From Amycolatopsis thailandensis (GTDB lineage Bacteria; Actinomycetota; Actinomycetes; Mycobacteriales; Pseudonocardiaceae), in assembly GCF_002234405.1 (NCBI RefSeq), contig NZ_NMQT01000072.1, positions 1-64,000 on the forward strand: a DNA stretch of 64,000 bases, read 5' to 3'. Below are positions 43,159 to 51,857 of this stretch, in pieces. Both the position numbers and the translations under genes were made by a program. Under the pieces are notes generated by a model, which worked only from the letters and a program-made list of their open reading frames with translations, did no database searches and was not told where the DNA came from. Position 1 is the first letter of the stretch. The number at the start of each line of letters is the position of its first letter.

Positions 43159-43275
43159 AGGTGAAGGGAGCTTTCCCCTCATCGCACGCGCGGAAAGTCC
43201 CCTTCACCACACGTGGTGCGGTCTTCGTGGGCGACGGAAGGCCCGGACACGTCGCGAAAGCCACTTTCACGACGT
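43159..43275. repeat. family A copy 4 followed by a decayed family B copy
   Basis: GGTGAAGGGAGCTTTCCCC pairs imperfectly with CGGAAAGTCCCCTTCACC (43159-43208). A half-length B unit, ACGTCGCGAAAGCCACTTTC plus ACGACGT, follows at 43249-43275. Confidence 0.65.
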
Positions 43276-43553
43276 CCCAGCGCGGACGGCTCCCCGCGCG
43301 GACCACCCACCCACGGGCACGCCGTCTTCAACCCTCATCACCGCAGAGGGCCAAGCGGGCACGGCATCCTTTACGAACATTCGAGGCCACGTCGCGTACG
43401 AGCTCTCGAACGAAGCGGCCGCCGGTGCCGTGAGGGCACTCCCGTTGTCCGAAAGATCACCGGTTTCCCTTTGACCGGGGCCGTCGGCCCTACGGTTGGC
43501 CTGTCGGCGGAGTTACGGTGATCCTAGGTGTCCGAGCGCCGCGGACGACCACG

Positions 43554-43611
43554 ACGGCCGGCGAACGCGACCCGGACCCGGACCCTGTCCACTTTCGCGT
43601 TCGCCGGCCGT
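43554..43611 (-). terminator. 17-bp hairpin downstream of the transglycosylase gene
   Basis: ACGGCCGGCGAACGCGA and TCGCGTTCGCCGGCCGT are exact complements around a 24-base loop, 14 bases past the stop of the leftward transglycosylase gene. Confidence 0.65.
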
Positions 43612-43624
43612 CTACGGGTTCCGG

Positions 43625-44719
43625 TCAGTAGCCCCGGTAGGCACCGCCTGCCGCCATCGCCTGCAGGCCGGGCACCTCGCCGATCGAACCGTAGCGGTCG
43701 AGCGCGTATCGCACTCCCGCGATGATGTTGTCGACCGGGTTGTAGATGTCGTCGTGTCCCGGAAGTTTGTGCGCCTCGAACGTCGGGTCGATGCACTGCA
43801 TGAGCCCCTTCGACGGATGTCCCGCCGCCGCGTTGGAATCCCAGAGATTGATCGCGTTGGGGTTCCCGCTCGATTCGTGCTGGATGATCGCCCAGATGCT
43901 CGCGATATCCGCTTCGGACACCGGTATGCCGACGGCTTGAAGTTCCTTGATGGCTTCCAGGATCCACTGGTGGACGTCGCCCGGCGGCATCGCGGCGGGC
44001 GGCCCTCCGCTCGTCGTCGCGGGCGCGCTCGCCCCACCTCCGCCTGCCCCACCACCGCTCGTGCTCGGCGCGGCGCCCTTGCGCGAGGTGCCGACGACGG
44101 GCTTCCCCACCGCGGAGAAGGTTCCGCCGGTGTGCCGGCTCATCACCTCTCGGGTTCGCCCGATCGCCGTGTCCGCCTCGGTGGCGAGCCGGTCGAGGTC
44201 TTCGCCCGCGGCGCGGGCCGCCGTGGCCGCACGCTCGGCGGCTTCGGCCAGAATCGTGGTGGACGGCTTCTCCGGCGGCACCGCACCGACGACCTGCCGG
44301 TTGACGGCGTCCTGCCGCGTCTCGGCTTTGGCCGCCGCTGCGGCCGCTTCGCTGTCGATCTGCCGGATCTCGCGCCGGGCCGCTTCGACCCGCTCCCCCG
44401 CCGAGGTCCGGATGCCGCCGAGCCGCTCCCGGAGCGCCGAGAGATCGTCGGCGACCGAACCGAGGCTGCCGCGGAGCCGGCCGCCGGCACCGGCGAGTTC
44501 GTCCACATAGCCGTAGAAGCCTTCGGCGGTCTGCCCGCTCCAGGCACCTTCACGTAGTCCGGTGATGGCGGCGCGAAGCCCGCTCGCGTGGCCATCGAGT
44601 CGTTCGGCGGCCTGTCGGAAACTTCTAGCCGTTTCCTCGACGCGCTCCGGTTCGAGGGCTTCGAGCCGCGCGGCTTTCTCCTCGACCGCACCCCATTCGG
44701 GTGGCATCGGCGCGGTCAT
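43625..44719 (-). CDS. T7SS-type lytic transglycosylase
   Basis: A 364-residue two-part protein. Residues 1-200 are a helical WXG100-like region (EGAWSGQTAEGFYGYVDELA has the WxG turn), followed by a Gly/Ala/Ser-rich linker. The C-terminal 110 residues are an SLT-fold transglycosylase: ADIASIWAIIQHESSGNPNA with the catalytic Glu, KGLMQCIDPTF, and NIIAGVRYALDRYGSIG. It would cleave peptidoglycan. No Sec signal; the helical N-terminus and EspC-like partner suggest T7SS export. Its ATG overlaps the partner stop by 4 bases. Confidence 0.85.
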   Translation of the reverse strand: MTAPMPPEWGAVEEKAARLEALEPERVEETARSFRQAAERLDGHASGLRAAITGLREGAWSGQTAEGFYGYVDELAGAGGRLRGSLGSVADDLSALRERLGGIRTSAGERVEAARREIRQIDSEAAAAAAKAETRQDAVNRQVVGAVPPEKPSTTILAEAAERAATAARAAGEDLDRLATEADTAIGRTREVMSRHTGGTFSAVGKPVVGTSRKGAAPSTSGGGAGGGGASAPATTSGGPPAAMPPGDVHQWILEAIKELQAVGIPVSEADIASIWAIIQHESSGNPNAINLWDSNAAAGHPSKGLMQCIDPTFEAHKLPGHDDIYNPVDNIIAGVRYALDRYGSIGEVPGLQAMAAGGAYRGY

Positions 44720-45102
44720 CGGATCTCGTCCAGCCAGGCGTTGCCGACCTCGGGGGTGTCTCGCGGCGGTGAAGCCGGTACAGGATCCGCTGAGGCCGCA
44801 CCGGTGGCGTGGTGCACGACCCGCGCGTTGTCCGTGTCGACGCCCTGGGCCTCCTGGGCGGTCTGCCGCAACTTGGCGGCCGAGCGGTCCAGGTGCTCGA
44901 TGGCGTGCCCGAACTCCCCGTGCACGCCGGCGTGGAAGCCGGAGACCGACGCGTGCGCGCCGTCGCCCGAGCCGAGCCCGCCGAACGGATTGCTCGCGCC
45001 GGCGCCATCCCCCAGCAGGGTGCGCGCCCGGTCCAGTTCGTCCCTGAGCGCGGCCAGCCGCTTGCTCGCCGCTTCCATCGCCGCAACGTCGTACTGGACC
45101 AC
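44716..45102 (-). CDS. EspC/Esx-like T7SS partner protein
   Basis: A 128-residue helical protein: VVQYDVAAMEAASKRLAALR, then DELDRARTLLGDGA and HGEFGHAIEHLDRSAAKLRQ. It resembles ESX-secreted EspC-type proteins. The strict WXG turn is absent. GTG 45102 follows GGAGGAGAC. It is translationally coupled to the transglycosylase and probably forms a secretion heterodimer with it (inference). Confidence 0.72.
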   Translation of the reverse strand: MVQYDVAAMEAASKRLAALRDELDRARTLLGDGAGASNPFGGLGSGDGAHASVSGFHAGVHGEFGHAIEHLDRSAAKLRQTAQEAQGVDTDNARVVHHATGAASADPVPASPPRDTPEVGNAWLDEIR

Positions 45103-45227
45103 GACCGTCTCCTCCGGACTCGTTCCTCGGCTGAGGTTCCCCCGGTGACGGCCGGACACAAGGGCCGTGTGGCGGCACAAGCGTCCTTTGGAGGGAAATC
45201 CTCCGCTGATCACGAACGGACGGTCGA

Positions 45228-46199
45228 TCAGTGACGGCCGCGCAGCACCGTCTCGACGTACTCCCGATCAGTCGACGGAAGCCACCAGGATTCCCACGGC
45301 GGGATGAGCCAGCCCAGTTCGGTGGCGGCGTCGCGAACGACCTGGACCGCGCGGGTGATCGCGCCGTCCGCCCGATCCGGCCGCCACAGCAGCGAGAACG
45401 GGTACAGCGGGACGGGGTCGACCACCGGGATCACGACGACACCGTCGGGCACCGGTGCGGTCAGCGGAGCGATGGCGGGCAGACCGTAGGCCAGGATCGC
45501 CGCGTTGGCGGCACTGCGCCCGTGGCCATGCAGCTTCTCGGCATGGGTCAGGCCGAACTCTTCGGCGAGTTCCTCGTTCCAGTTGTGCCAGTCGAGCGCG
45601 CGATCGGAGGTGTGGAGCAGCAACGGATGCGCCTGCAGTTCCCGCATCCGGAGTTCCGCGCGGCCTTCCAGCGGGTGGCCCTCCGGCACGACCAGACCGT
45701 GCGGCTCCAGGCGCACCAGTTCGTGCTGGATCGACTTCGGCAGCACCATTCCCGGCCAGTTCACCCGCCCGAACGCCATGTCGAGCCTGCCCTGCGCGAG
45801 GTCGGGGAGCGCTCCCGCGAGCCCCTGTCCTTGAAGGACCTCAAGGGGTTGCCCGGACAGCCGTTCGCGAAGTACCTGTGCGATCGCGTTGGTCACCAGG
45901 CCTTCGGTGATCACGTCGATCCGCAGCGGCAGTGCCGTGCGCCCGAGCGCCGTGACGAGGTCCTCGGCGTCGGCGAGCAGCCTGCGTCCGCGTTCCACGA
46001 AGACCGCCCCCGCGTCGGTCACTTCGACGTGCCGGCGGTCGCGGATGAACAGGACCACGCCGAGCCGCTGTTCCAGCTGGCCGATCTGGGCGGACAGCGT
46101 CTGCTGGGCGATGAGCAGCCGATTCGCCGCGCGCCCGAAATGCAGTTCTTCGGCCAGTGCGACGGCGTATCGCACCAGCCGCAGGTCGAGGTCGGTCAC
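45228..46199 (-). CDS. LysR-family transcriptional regulator
   Basis: A 323-residue LTTR. The N-terminal winged helix is LRLVRYAVALAEELHFGRAA, then LLIAQQTLSAQIGQLEQRLG. The C-terminal periplasmic-binding-like domain includes LRIDVITEGLVTNAIAQVLR and GLVVPEGHPLEGRAELRM. Divergent genes are often its targets; here that would be the sigma factor at 46433, though nothing else supports it. Confidence 0.88.
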   Translation of the reverse strand: MTDLDLRLVRYAVALAEELHFGRAANRLLIAQQTLSAQIGQLEQRLGVVLFIRDRRHVEVTDAGAVFVERGRRLLADAEDLVTALGRTALPLRIDVITEGLVTNAIAQVLRERLSGQPLEVLQGQGLAGALPDLAQGRLDMAFGRVNWPGMVLPKSIQHELVRLEPHGLVVPEGHPLEGRAELRMRELQAHPLLLHTSDRALDWHNWNEELAEEFGLTHAEKLHGHGRSAANAAILAYGLPAIAPLTAPVPDGVVVIPVVDPVPLYPFSLLWRPDRADGAITRAVQVVRDAATELGWLIPPWESWWLPSTDREYVETVLRGRH

Positions 46200-46432
46200 C
46201 GGGTGACAGTATCCCGCTGTCAGAGACGGCTACAAGAAACGCGCCCGGCGGCGGACCACTCGATCGGATGACAATCCTTCACTTCGGCGGTCCGTGCGGG
46301 AAACCCCTACGTCTCGTCCCGGCGCTCGACGTGCTTTGTGCGGCTTCGCATCATGGCGGAACGAGAGAACCGGAACGCACGCGAACGTCCGTTCGCGGTG
46401 CCCATCCCGGGCCCGGCCGGACGGAGCATCCG

Positions 46433-47074
46433 ATGACCATGTCCTGTATCGACGCGCCCGCGAACGGCACGAACGTCGAATTGCTCCGCCTGGCGCGGGA
46501 GGCCCAGCTGGACTTGTCACGGCCGGAACGGGGGGCCCGGACGGGGCAGGCCGTGAACGAACTGCTGCGCCTCGTGTACCCGAAGATCCTTGCGTACTGC
46601 CGGATTCGGCTCGGCCCGGACACCTATCGGATGTGCACCGCCGACGACGTGGCCCAGGAGACGGCGATGGCCTTGCTCACCGCGTTGCCCCGGTTCCACG
46701 ATCAGGGCACGTCGTTCCTGGGCTACGTCTACCGCATCGCCGAATACAAGGTCGTCGACGCCCGGCGGCGGCACCAGCGCGACCGGGCGAAACCGGTCGC
46801 CACGCCGCCCGAGCGGCCGCAGCCCGGACCGTCTCCGGAGGACCATCTCCTCACCGAGGAGTTCCTTGCCCGGCTGCACGCCCTGCTCCGCTACCTTTCC
46901 GACAATCAGCGCAACGCCGTGTGGCTCAGGGTCTTCGAAGGGCTTTCCGCCATCGAGGCAGCGGAGCGGCTGGATTCCACACCGGGCTCGGTCCGGGTCG
47001 CCGTCCACCGCGCCCTGCGCCGGCTTCGACGCCTGATCCCGCCGTCCGACCCGCTGGTGCGAGCGCCACGATGA
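46433..47074 (+). CDS. ShbA-type sigma-70 factor
   Basis: A 213-residue ECF-sized sigma factor. Region 2 is CRIRLGPDTYRMCTADDVAQ, then ETAMALLTALPRF and YVYRIAEYKVVDARRRHQRD. Region 4 is LPYLSDNQRNAVWLRVFEGL-like with SAIEAAERLDSTPGSVRVAV. The CRIRLGPDTY...ADDVAQE pattern matches ShbA/SigD proteins, which in streptomycetes drive the principal sigma gene. ATG 46433 has GGAG 6 bases upstream; ATG 46439 is an alternative. No anti-sigma gene is adjacent, as expected for ShbA. Confidence 0.82.
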   Translation: MTMSCIDAPANGTNVELLRLAREAQLDLSRPERGARTGQAVNELLRLVYPKILAYCRIRLGPDTYRMCTADDVAQETAMALLTALPRFHDQGTSFLGYVYRIAEYKVVDARRRHQRDRAKPVATPPERPQPGPSPEDHLLTEEFLARLHALLRYLSDNQRNAVWLRVFEGLSAIEAAERLDSTPGSVRVAVHRALRRLRRLIPPSDPLVRAPR

Positions 47075-47076
47075 AA

Positions 47077-47108
47077 CCGGGGTGCCGACGGGAACTCCGG
47101 CACCCCGG
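47077..47108. terminator. bidirectional hairpin between convergent genes
   Basis: CCGGGGTGCCG and CGGCACCCCGG form an 11-pair stem with a 10-base loop in the 40-base gap between the sigma factor and permease stops, so it can serve both. Confidence 0.75.
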
Positions 47109-47114
47109 CCCACT

Positions 47115-48521
47115 TCATCGGGATCGCGTCGGCGCCCGTCCGGCGACCACGCGGTTGCGCGACACCAGCCGCCAGCCCACGGCGAGCACCACCACGACCA
47201 CCGGGATGGAATAGAAGGCGATCTTCTCCGGACCGGTCGAGAAGCCCATCAACACCAGTACGAGTCCCAGGAAGCCGAGTGTCAGCCAGCCCGTATACGG
47301 TGCGCCGGGCATGCGATACGACGGTTGTTCGATCTCCCCCGCGAGCACGGCCTTGCGCAACCGCATCTGGCAGATGAGCAGGGTGGCCCAGGTACTCACG
47401 ACACCGATCGACGAGACGGCGACGGCGATGTCGAACGCCTCGGTGGGCACCAGGTAGTTGAGGCCCACGCCGAGCAGGTAGGCCCCGGCGGTGAACAGGA
47501 TCCCGCCGAACGGCACCTGACGGCGGTTCATCCGCCCGACGAAGGCCGGTGCTTCGCCCTTTTCCGCCAGCGCCCGCAGGATGCGCCCGGTCGAATAGAG
47601 CCCCGAGTTGCAGCTCGACAACGCCGCGGTCAGCACCACCGCGTTCATCACGTCGCCGATCCCCGGGATACCGAGCAGGGTGAACACGGTGACGAACGGG
47701 CTTTCGCCACCCCGATAGGCCGACCACGGCAGCAGCATGGTGAGCAGGACCACCGAACCGACGTAGAAGATCGCGATCCGCCAGACCACACCGTTGATCG
47801 CCTTCGGCAGCACCTTCTCCGGGTTCTTGGTCTCCCCGGCCGTGATGCCGACGACCTCGATCGCCGCGTACGCGAAGACGACCGCCTGGAGGGTCATCAA
47901 CGTGATGCCGATTCCGCTCGGGAAGAAGCCGCCGTGCCCGGTCAGGTTGTGCACACCGGCCGTGGTGTCACCGACCTGCGCGGCCGAGAGCACCAGGCCC
48001 GCGCCGACCGCGAGGAAGACGACGATGGCGAGCACCTTGATGACCGAGAACCAGAATTCGAGCTCGCCGAACAGCCGCACCGACAGCATGTTGACCCCGA
48101 GCAGCACCCCGAGGGCGATCAGCGCGGTGACCCACTGCGGTACGTCCGGCAACCACTTGTGGACGTAGATCGCCACCGCCGTGATCTCCGCGATACCCGT
48201 CATCGCCCAGTTCAGCCAGTACATCCAGCCCGCGGCGAAACCGGCCCATGGCCCGATGAACCGCCGCGCGTAGGTGACGAAACTCCCCGACGACGGGTTG
48301 TGCAGCACCAACTCGCCGAGGGCACGCATCACGAAGTAGGCCGCGATACCGCACACGGCGTAGGACAGGATCAGCGCCGGCCCGGCCTGGGCCAGCCGCC
48401 CGCCCGCGCCGAGGAACAGCCCGACGCCGATCGCACCCCCGATCGCGATCATCTGGACATGGCGATTGCCGAGGGATTTCGAATACTCTTCCTTGCTTTT
48501 TTCCTGCACAGCCGGATCCAT
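47115..48521 (-). CDS. amino acid permease (APC superfamily)
   Basis: A 468-residue transporter with 12 helices. The first conserved segment is HVQMIAIGGAIGVGLFLGAG, typical of the AAT family (asparagine, proline, GABA or aromatic permeases). Other family blocks are MRALGELVLHNPSSGSFVTY and AGETKNPEKVLPKAINGV. ATG 48521 (MDPAVQEKSKEEYSKSLGNR) lacks a clear ribosome-binding site. Substrate is uncertain; proton-coupled uptake is expected. The 48522-49180 stretch upstream holds its promoter and no gene. Confidence 0.9.
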   Translation of the reverse strand: MDPAVQEKSKEEYSKSLGNRHVQMIAIGGAIGVGLFLGAGGRLAQAGPALILSYAVCGIAAYFVMRALGELVLHNPSSGSFVTYARRFIGPWAGFAAGWMYWLNWAMTGIAEITAVAIYVHKWLPDVPQWVTALIALGVLLGVNMLSVRLFGELEFWFSVIKVLAIVVFLAVGAGLVLSAAQVGDTTAGVHNLTGHGGFFPSGIGITLMTLQAVVFAYAAIEVVGITAGETKNPEKVLPKAINGVVWRIAIFYVGSVVLLTMLLPWSAYRGGESPFVTVFTLLGIPGIGDVMNAVVLTAALSSCNSGLYSTGRILRALAEKGEAPAFVGRMNRRQVPFGGILFTAGAYLLGVGLNYLVPTEAFDIAVAVSSIGVVSTWATLLICQMRLRKAVLAGEIEQPSYRMPGAPYTGWLTLGFLGLVLVLMGFSTGPEKIAFYSIPVVVVVLAVGWRLVSRNRVVAGRAPTRSR

Positions 48522-49023
48522 CAAAATCCAATCATCATCAAAACAGGACGGACATTTCTTGAGGTTCCACGCAGCAGGGGCCGAAGAACCATTTCTCGAC
48601 GGCGGGCACATACGCACCAGCAAGGAAAAACAAGCACGCACGCTCGACGACAGCCGCGCCATATCGCCGTTGTCCGGAGTCGGACCGGGCGACTCTACTG
48701 AACGGCCGCATTCATTCGAAACGGTCAAGTGAATGCGGTAGGGGAAACCCCCACCAACATCCGGCGACGACGATGCGAATGCACGTGCAGCGCTTACGTC
48801 GAATTGTGTTCATAGAGTTCTCCGGAACATTTCATCGCAACGCTTTCACGGGAACTCGTCGCGTGCTAAGGCACGACAGCCGGGCCGGGTCACCCCACAG
48901 CCGGAACGGATGACCGCGCGCGTTCGGCGCGAATCACCGCGCCGGACGGGCAAAACCGCAGGCCAGGGCCGGTGCGGCCAGCCCGGGGTCACACAGTCGC
49001 GCGCCTGCTCAGGACACCCCTGC

Positions 49024-49060
49024 GGGCCGAACCCTGTGGTTCGACCACACAGTTCGGCCC
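49024..49060. promoter_or_regulatory. hairpin about 120 bases before the SARP leader ORF
   Basis: GGGCCGAAC and GTTCGGCCC are exact complements, with further partial pairing inside (CTGTGG and CCACA). It could be a 5' UTR structure or an operator. Nothing else was recognised in this gap. Confidence 0.4.
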
Positions 49061-49180
49061 CTGAGGCTTCTCGTACCCCCTCGGCAAGCCCCTCACGAGG
49101 TAAAAAGTCCCATCGGATGTTCTCCCGGCCAGGCCCGATGGCCCGCGAGCGGAGACCGATCGACCCAGGAGGAGGGCGCC

Positions 49181-49240
49181 GTGCAACTCGATATGGACCT
49201 CCTCCGCCCCGCCACCCTCGAGACCCGGATCCAGCCATGA
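49181..49240 (+). CDS. 19-codon leader ORF coupled to the SARP gene
   Basis: GTG 49181 follows an excellent GGAGGAGGG ribosome-binding site. It encodes MQLDMDLLRPATLETRIQP and stops at TGA 49238-49240, which overlaps the SARP ATG (49237) in an ATGA junction. The SARP ATG has no good ribosome-binding site of its own, so translation probably reaches it through this leader. Confidence 0.55.
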   Translation: MQLDMDLLRPATLETRIQP

Positions 49241-51321
49241 CCGAGCACTCCCTGCGCGTAGACCTCCTCGGCCCTCTGCGGGTCCGTCGAGGCGACCACG
49301 AGCTGGATCTCGGACCGGCGCGGCAACAGGCCGTGTTCGCCGTTCTGGCACTCCGGGCCACCGTCCGGCCCATCAGCCGGTCGGAGCTGATCTACGGCAT
49401 CTGGGGCGAGAACGCGCCCGCCAGCGCGGCCGGGAGCGTGCACACCTACGTTTCGGGGCTCCGCCGGGCGCTCGACCCGGGGCGCGCCCGCTGGTCCACC
49501 GACGGACCGCTGGTGTCCGGCCCTCAGGGGTACCGGCTGGCGTCGGGATCACTCGACGCCGACGAGTTCGAGAAGGCGCTCGAAGCGGGCCGGACGGCGG
49601 CGCGTGGCGGGGATCCGGTGGCCGCGGTCGCGAAGTTCGACGAAGCACTCGCCCTGTGGCGGGGTGAGGCGCTCGCCGGCCTGCCCGGCCCCTTCGCCGA
49701 GGCGCACCGCGAGCGGCTGGCCGATCGGCGGCTGACCGTCGTCGAAGAACGCGCTGCCGCCGCCGTGGAGACGAGCTCCTACGCGGACCTCGTCCCCGAG
49801 CTGACCGCCGCCGTGCGGGAACATCCGCTTCGCGAGCCGTTGTGGCGGTCGCTGATGATCGCCCTGCACCGCGGTGGCCGCACCAGCGAGGCCCTGGAAA
49901 CCTTCCACCAGGCACGCCACACCCTCCGTACGGAGCTCAGCGTGCACCCTGGGGACGAGTTGATGTGGGCTTACCACCACATCCTCGACGGTGAACCCGT
50001 CCATCTGGCCCGTGAGCAGGAACGACAGGCTCCGCCCCTGGTACGCGCGTGGCCGGAACCCTCCGCGCGGACGACCCGCCTGCACGGACGTCGTGCCGAG
50101 ATCGCCTCCCTGCACCGTCTGGTCGGCGTTCTGCGGGACGGCCACGGGGCGGCCGCCTGGTTGGAAGGCGAGGCCGGGATCGGCAAGACCGAACTGCTGT
50201 CCACCGGCCTGGACGAGCTCGACGGGCTTCGCTGTCACCTGGCCTGGGCGAGTTTGGGGGAAGCCGGCGCCCCGCGACCTCTCCAGGCCGTCGCACGCAC
50301 GCTGGGGACCGCTACGGAGGACCTGCCGCCCGAAGCCGCGGTGGAGCGTCTTCTGGACCGCGTCGACGAGCTGTGCGCCGAAGCGCGGCTCGTGGTGGTC
50401 CTCGACGACTTCCACCAGGCCGACGAGGCCACGTTGCGACTGTGGCACCGGCTGGCCGCGGCCAGCCGGCGGCTGCCCCTGCTGACCTTCGCGGTCACCC
50501 GGCCCGCCCCACAGCGGGACGCGGTCGCCCGGCTGAGGGAGACGGTGGGGCACCGTATCGACGACGTGATCCGGGTGTCGGCACTGCCGGAAACCGAGGT
50601 GAACGACCTCGTCGGCGAGCTCGTCGGCGCACCGGCGGGCGCCTCACTGCGCCGGCTCGCCGCCGGAGCGGCGGGCAACCCGCGCAGGCTCCGTGAACTG
50701 GCCGAAGCCCTGCTGGCCGGTCCGGCGCTGACCGTCGTCGACGGGGTCGCCGAAGTGGCACCGGGGACGAAGCTGCCCGAACCGGCCGAACCCGATGCCA
50801 CGGCGGTCGTCCGCCTGGTCCAAGAGCTCGCCGTCGAGACGCGGGAGCTGCTGCGCCGGGCCGCGGTCGCCGGCCAGGAATTCGACTTCGGCTCGGTCGC
50901 CGCGGCGATGGGAAAGGCGGCGTCACATGTCGTCCCGGCCCTCGCCGAGGCGATGGAAGCCGGTCTGCTCATCGAAGCGGGCACCAAGCTCGCGTTCTCT
51001 CGGCCGTCGGTGCGCTCGGCCGTGCTCGGGACCGAAATCCCCGTCCGGCGACTCACTGGAAAGACGGCGGCCGATCAGTCCCGGTCGCACGCCGGGCGTC
51101 CGTCGGCGGCGAGCAGGCGGCGCAAGCCGTGCCCCACCGCTCCGCCCGGCCTTACGGCGCCCTCGCGGCTTCTCGGATTCGGGATTCCGGACGCGGCTTC
51201 GCTCCAGACGGACTCCATGGTGCCTCTGGCCCTCCGCGCCACCCGTACCGCGCTGCGTGGCGGGCACCCGGCGGATCCGAACGGCGAATTCATCCCCGGT
51301 CTGCGCGCCTGTCAAAGCTGA
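49237..51321 (+). CDS. SARP-family regulator with AAA/ATPase domain
   Basis: A 694-residue AfsR/SARP-type activator. Residues 1-95 are an OmpR-like winged helix (VDLLGPLRVRRGDHELDLGP, AGSVHTYVSGLRRAL). Residues 100-250 form the BTAD domain (DEFEKALEAGRTAARGG, EHPLREPLWRSLMIALHRGG). From about 285 an AAA module follows with Walker A WLEGEAGIGKTELL and Walker B LVVVLDDFHQAD. After the SRPSVRSAVLG segment (about 590) the sequence becomes Arg/Pro/Ser-rich and unlike the family, with no TPR. Such proteins activate secondary metabolite clusters. Confidence 0.85.
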   Translation: MTEHSLRVDLLGPLRVRRGDHELDLGPARQQAVFAVLALRATVRPISRSELIYGIWGENAPASAAGSVHTYVSGLRRALDPGRARWSTDGPLVSGPQGYRLASGSLDADEFEKALEAGRTAARGGDPVAAVAKFDEALALWRGEALAGLPGPFAEAHRERLADRRLTVVEERAAAAVETSSYADLVPELTAAVREHPLREPLWRSLMIALHRGGRTSEALETFHQARHTLRTELSVHPGDELMWAYHHILDGEPVHLAREQERQAPPLVRAWPEPSARTTRLHGRRAEIASLHRLVGVLRDGHGAAAWLEGEAGIGKTELLSTGLDELDGLRCHLAWASLGEAGAPRPLQAVARTLGTATEDLPPEAAVERLLDRVDELCAEARLVVVLDDFHQADEATLRLWHRLAAASRRLPLLTFAVTRPAPQRDAVARLRETVGHRIDDVIRVSALPETEVNDLVGELVGAPAGASLRRLAAGAAGNPRRLRELAEALLAGPALTVVDGVAEVAPGTKLPEPAEPDATAVVRLVQELAVETRELLRRAAVAGQEFDFGSVAAAMGKAASHVVPALAEAMEAGLLIEAGTKLAFSRPSVRSAVLGTEIPVRRLTGKTAADQSRSHAGRPSAASRRRKPCPTAPPGLTAPSRLLGFGIPDAASLQTDSMVPLALRATRTALRGGHPADPNGEFIPGLRACQS

Positions 51322-51354
51322 AGCTTCCGCGGGCAGGCTGTGCAGGTCTGTTAT

Positions 51355-51443
51355 CGAGGAGTAAGGCAAACGTGGCGTATCGGGTCGGGGTGGTCGTGAG
51401 TGGCGATTCGGGTTATCGGGAGGTAGGGCAAAGGTGTCATGTT
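51355..51443. repeat. two tandem family D elements
   Basis: GGAGTAAGGCAAACGTGG at 51357 and GGGAGGTAGGGCAAAGGTGT at 51418. The second has the upstream GTGAGTGGCG also seen at 314, so the two loci share about 45 alignable bases. The stretch 51322-51857 has no supportable gene and is the densest repeat zone of the window. Confidence 0.62.
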
Positions 51444-51469
51444 CGCTTGCCGGTGTGCCTGCCTTGGAT

Positions 51470-51520
51470 GTTGTGAAAGCCACTTTCGCAACCTTCACCG
51501 TTGCGGAAGAGGCGTTCGCG
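51470..51520. repeat. decayed family B palindrome
   Basis: The left arm GTTGTGAAAGCCACTTTCGC and centre CCTTCACCG are intact, but the right arm has diverged (TTGCGGAAGAGGCGTTC), so pairing is partly lost. Confidence 0.62.
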
Positions 51521-51551
51521 GCACCGCCGGGTCGCCCTGTTCCCGGTTCTT

Positions 51552-51604
51552 GTTCCCCATGTCGCATCTGAGACGCTGAGTGTCTCAGATGCGACATTGG
51601 GAAC
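51552..51604. repeat. 23-bp inverted repeat
   Basis: Arms around CATGTCGCATCTGAGAC and GTCTCAGATGCGACATTG pair over 23 bases with one mismatch and a 7-base loop. No other copy was seen in the window. Confidence 0.6.
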
Positions 51605-51636
51605 CTCCATCGCCGGACCGTCGAGACTGGACGTCG

Positions 51637-51681
51637 CGAGCGCCACGCTTGAGACGGTGAGCGTCCCCAACGTGGCGCTCG
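51637..51681. repeat. 11-bp inverted repeat
   Basis: CGAGCGCCACG and CGTGGCGCTCG are exact complements. An inverted family D core (CACGTTTGCCTTCC) follows at about 51690-51703. Confidence 0.5.
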
Positions 51682-51765
51682 GGACACGACACGTTTGCCT
51701 TCCCCCTCAAATAGGTGGGCTTCGTGATCCGGTCGGCCGTGTCCGTGGTGGCGGTCTCGCGTGAC

Positions 51766-51837
51766 GGAATGGACGACACACGTGATCAGACGGACGGGAC
51801 AGGTGTCGTCCCTCTGATCACGTGTGCCGTCCGTTCC
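51766..51837 (-). terminator. 25-bp inverted repeat downstream of the T7SS operon
   Basis: GGACGACACACGTGATCAGA pairs with TCTGATCACGTGTGCCGTCC (one mismatch), extended by GGAAT/GTTCC outside. It lies 21 bases past the stop of the leftward T7SS-associated gene and is the likely end of the operon transcript. Confidence 0.62.
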
Positions 51838-51857
51838 GGCCCGGCCCACGTCGCTCC

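Noticed and set aside
47082..48701. 539-codon plus-strand frame opposite the permease
   Set aside because: The minus strand encodes an unmistakable 12-helix permease; the plus translation is Asp/His/Arg-rich noise.
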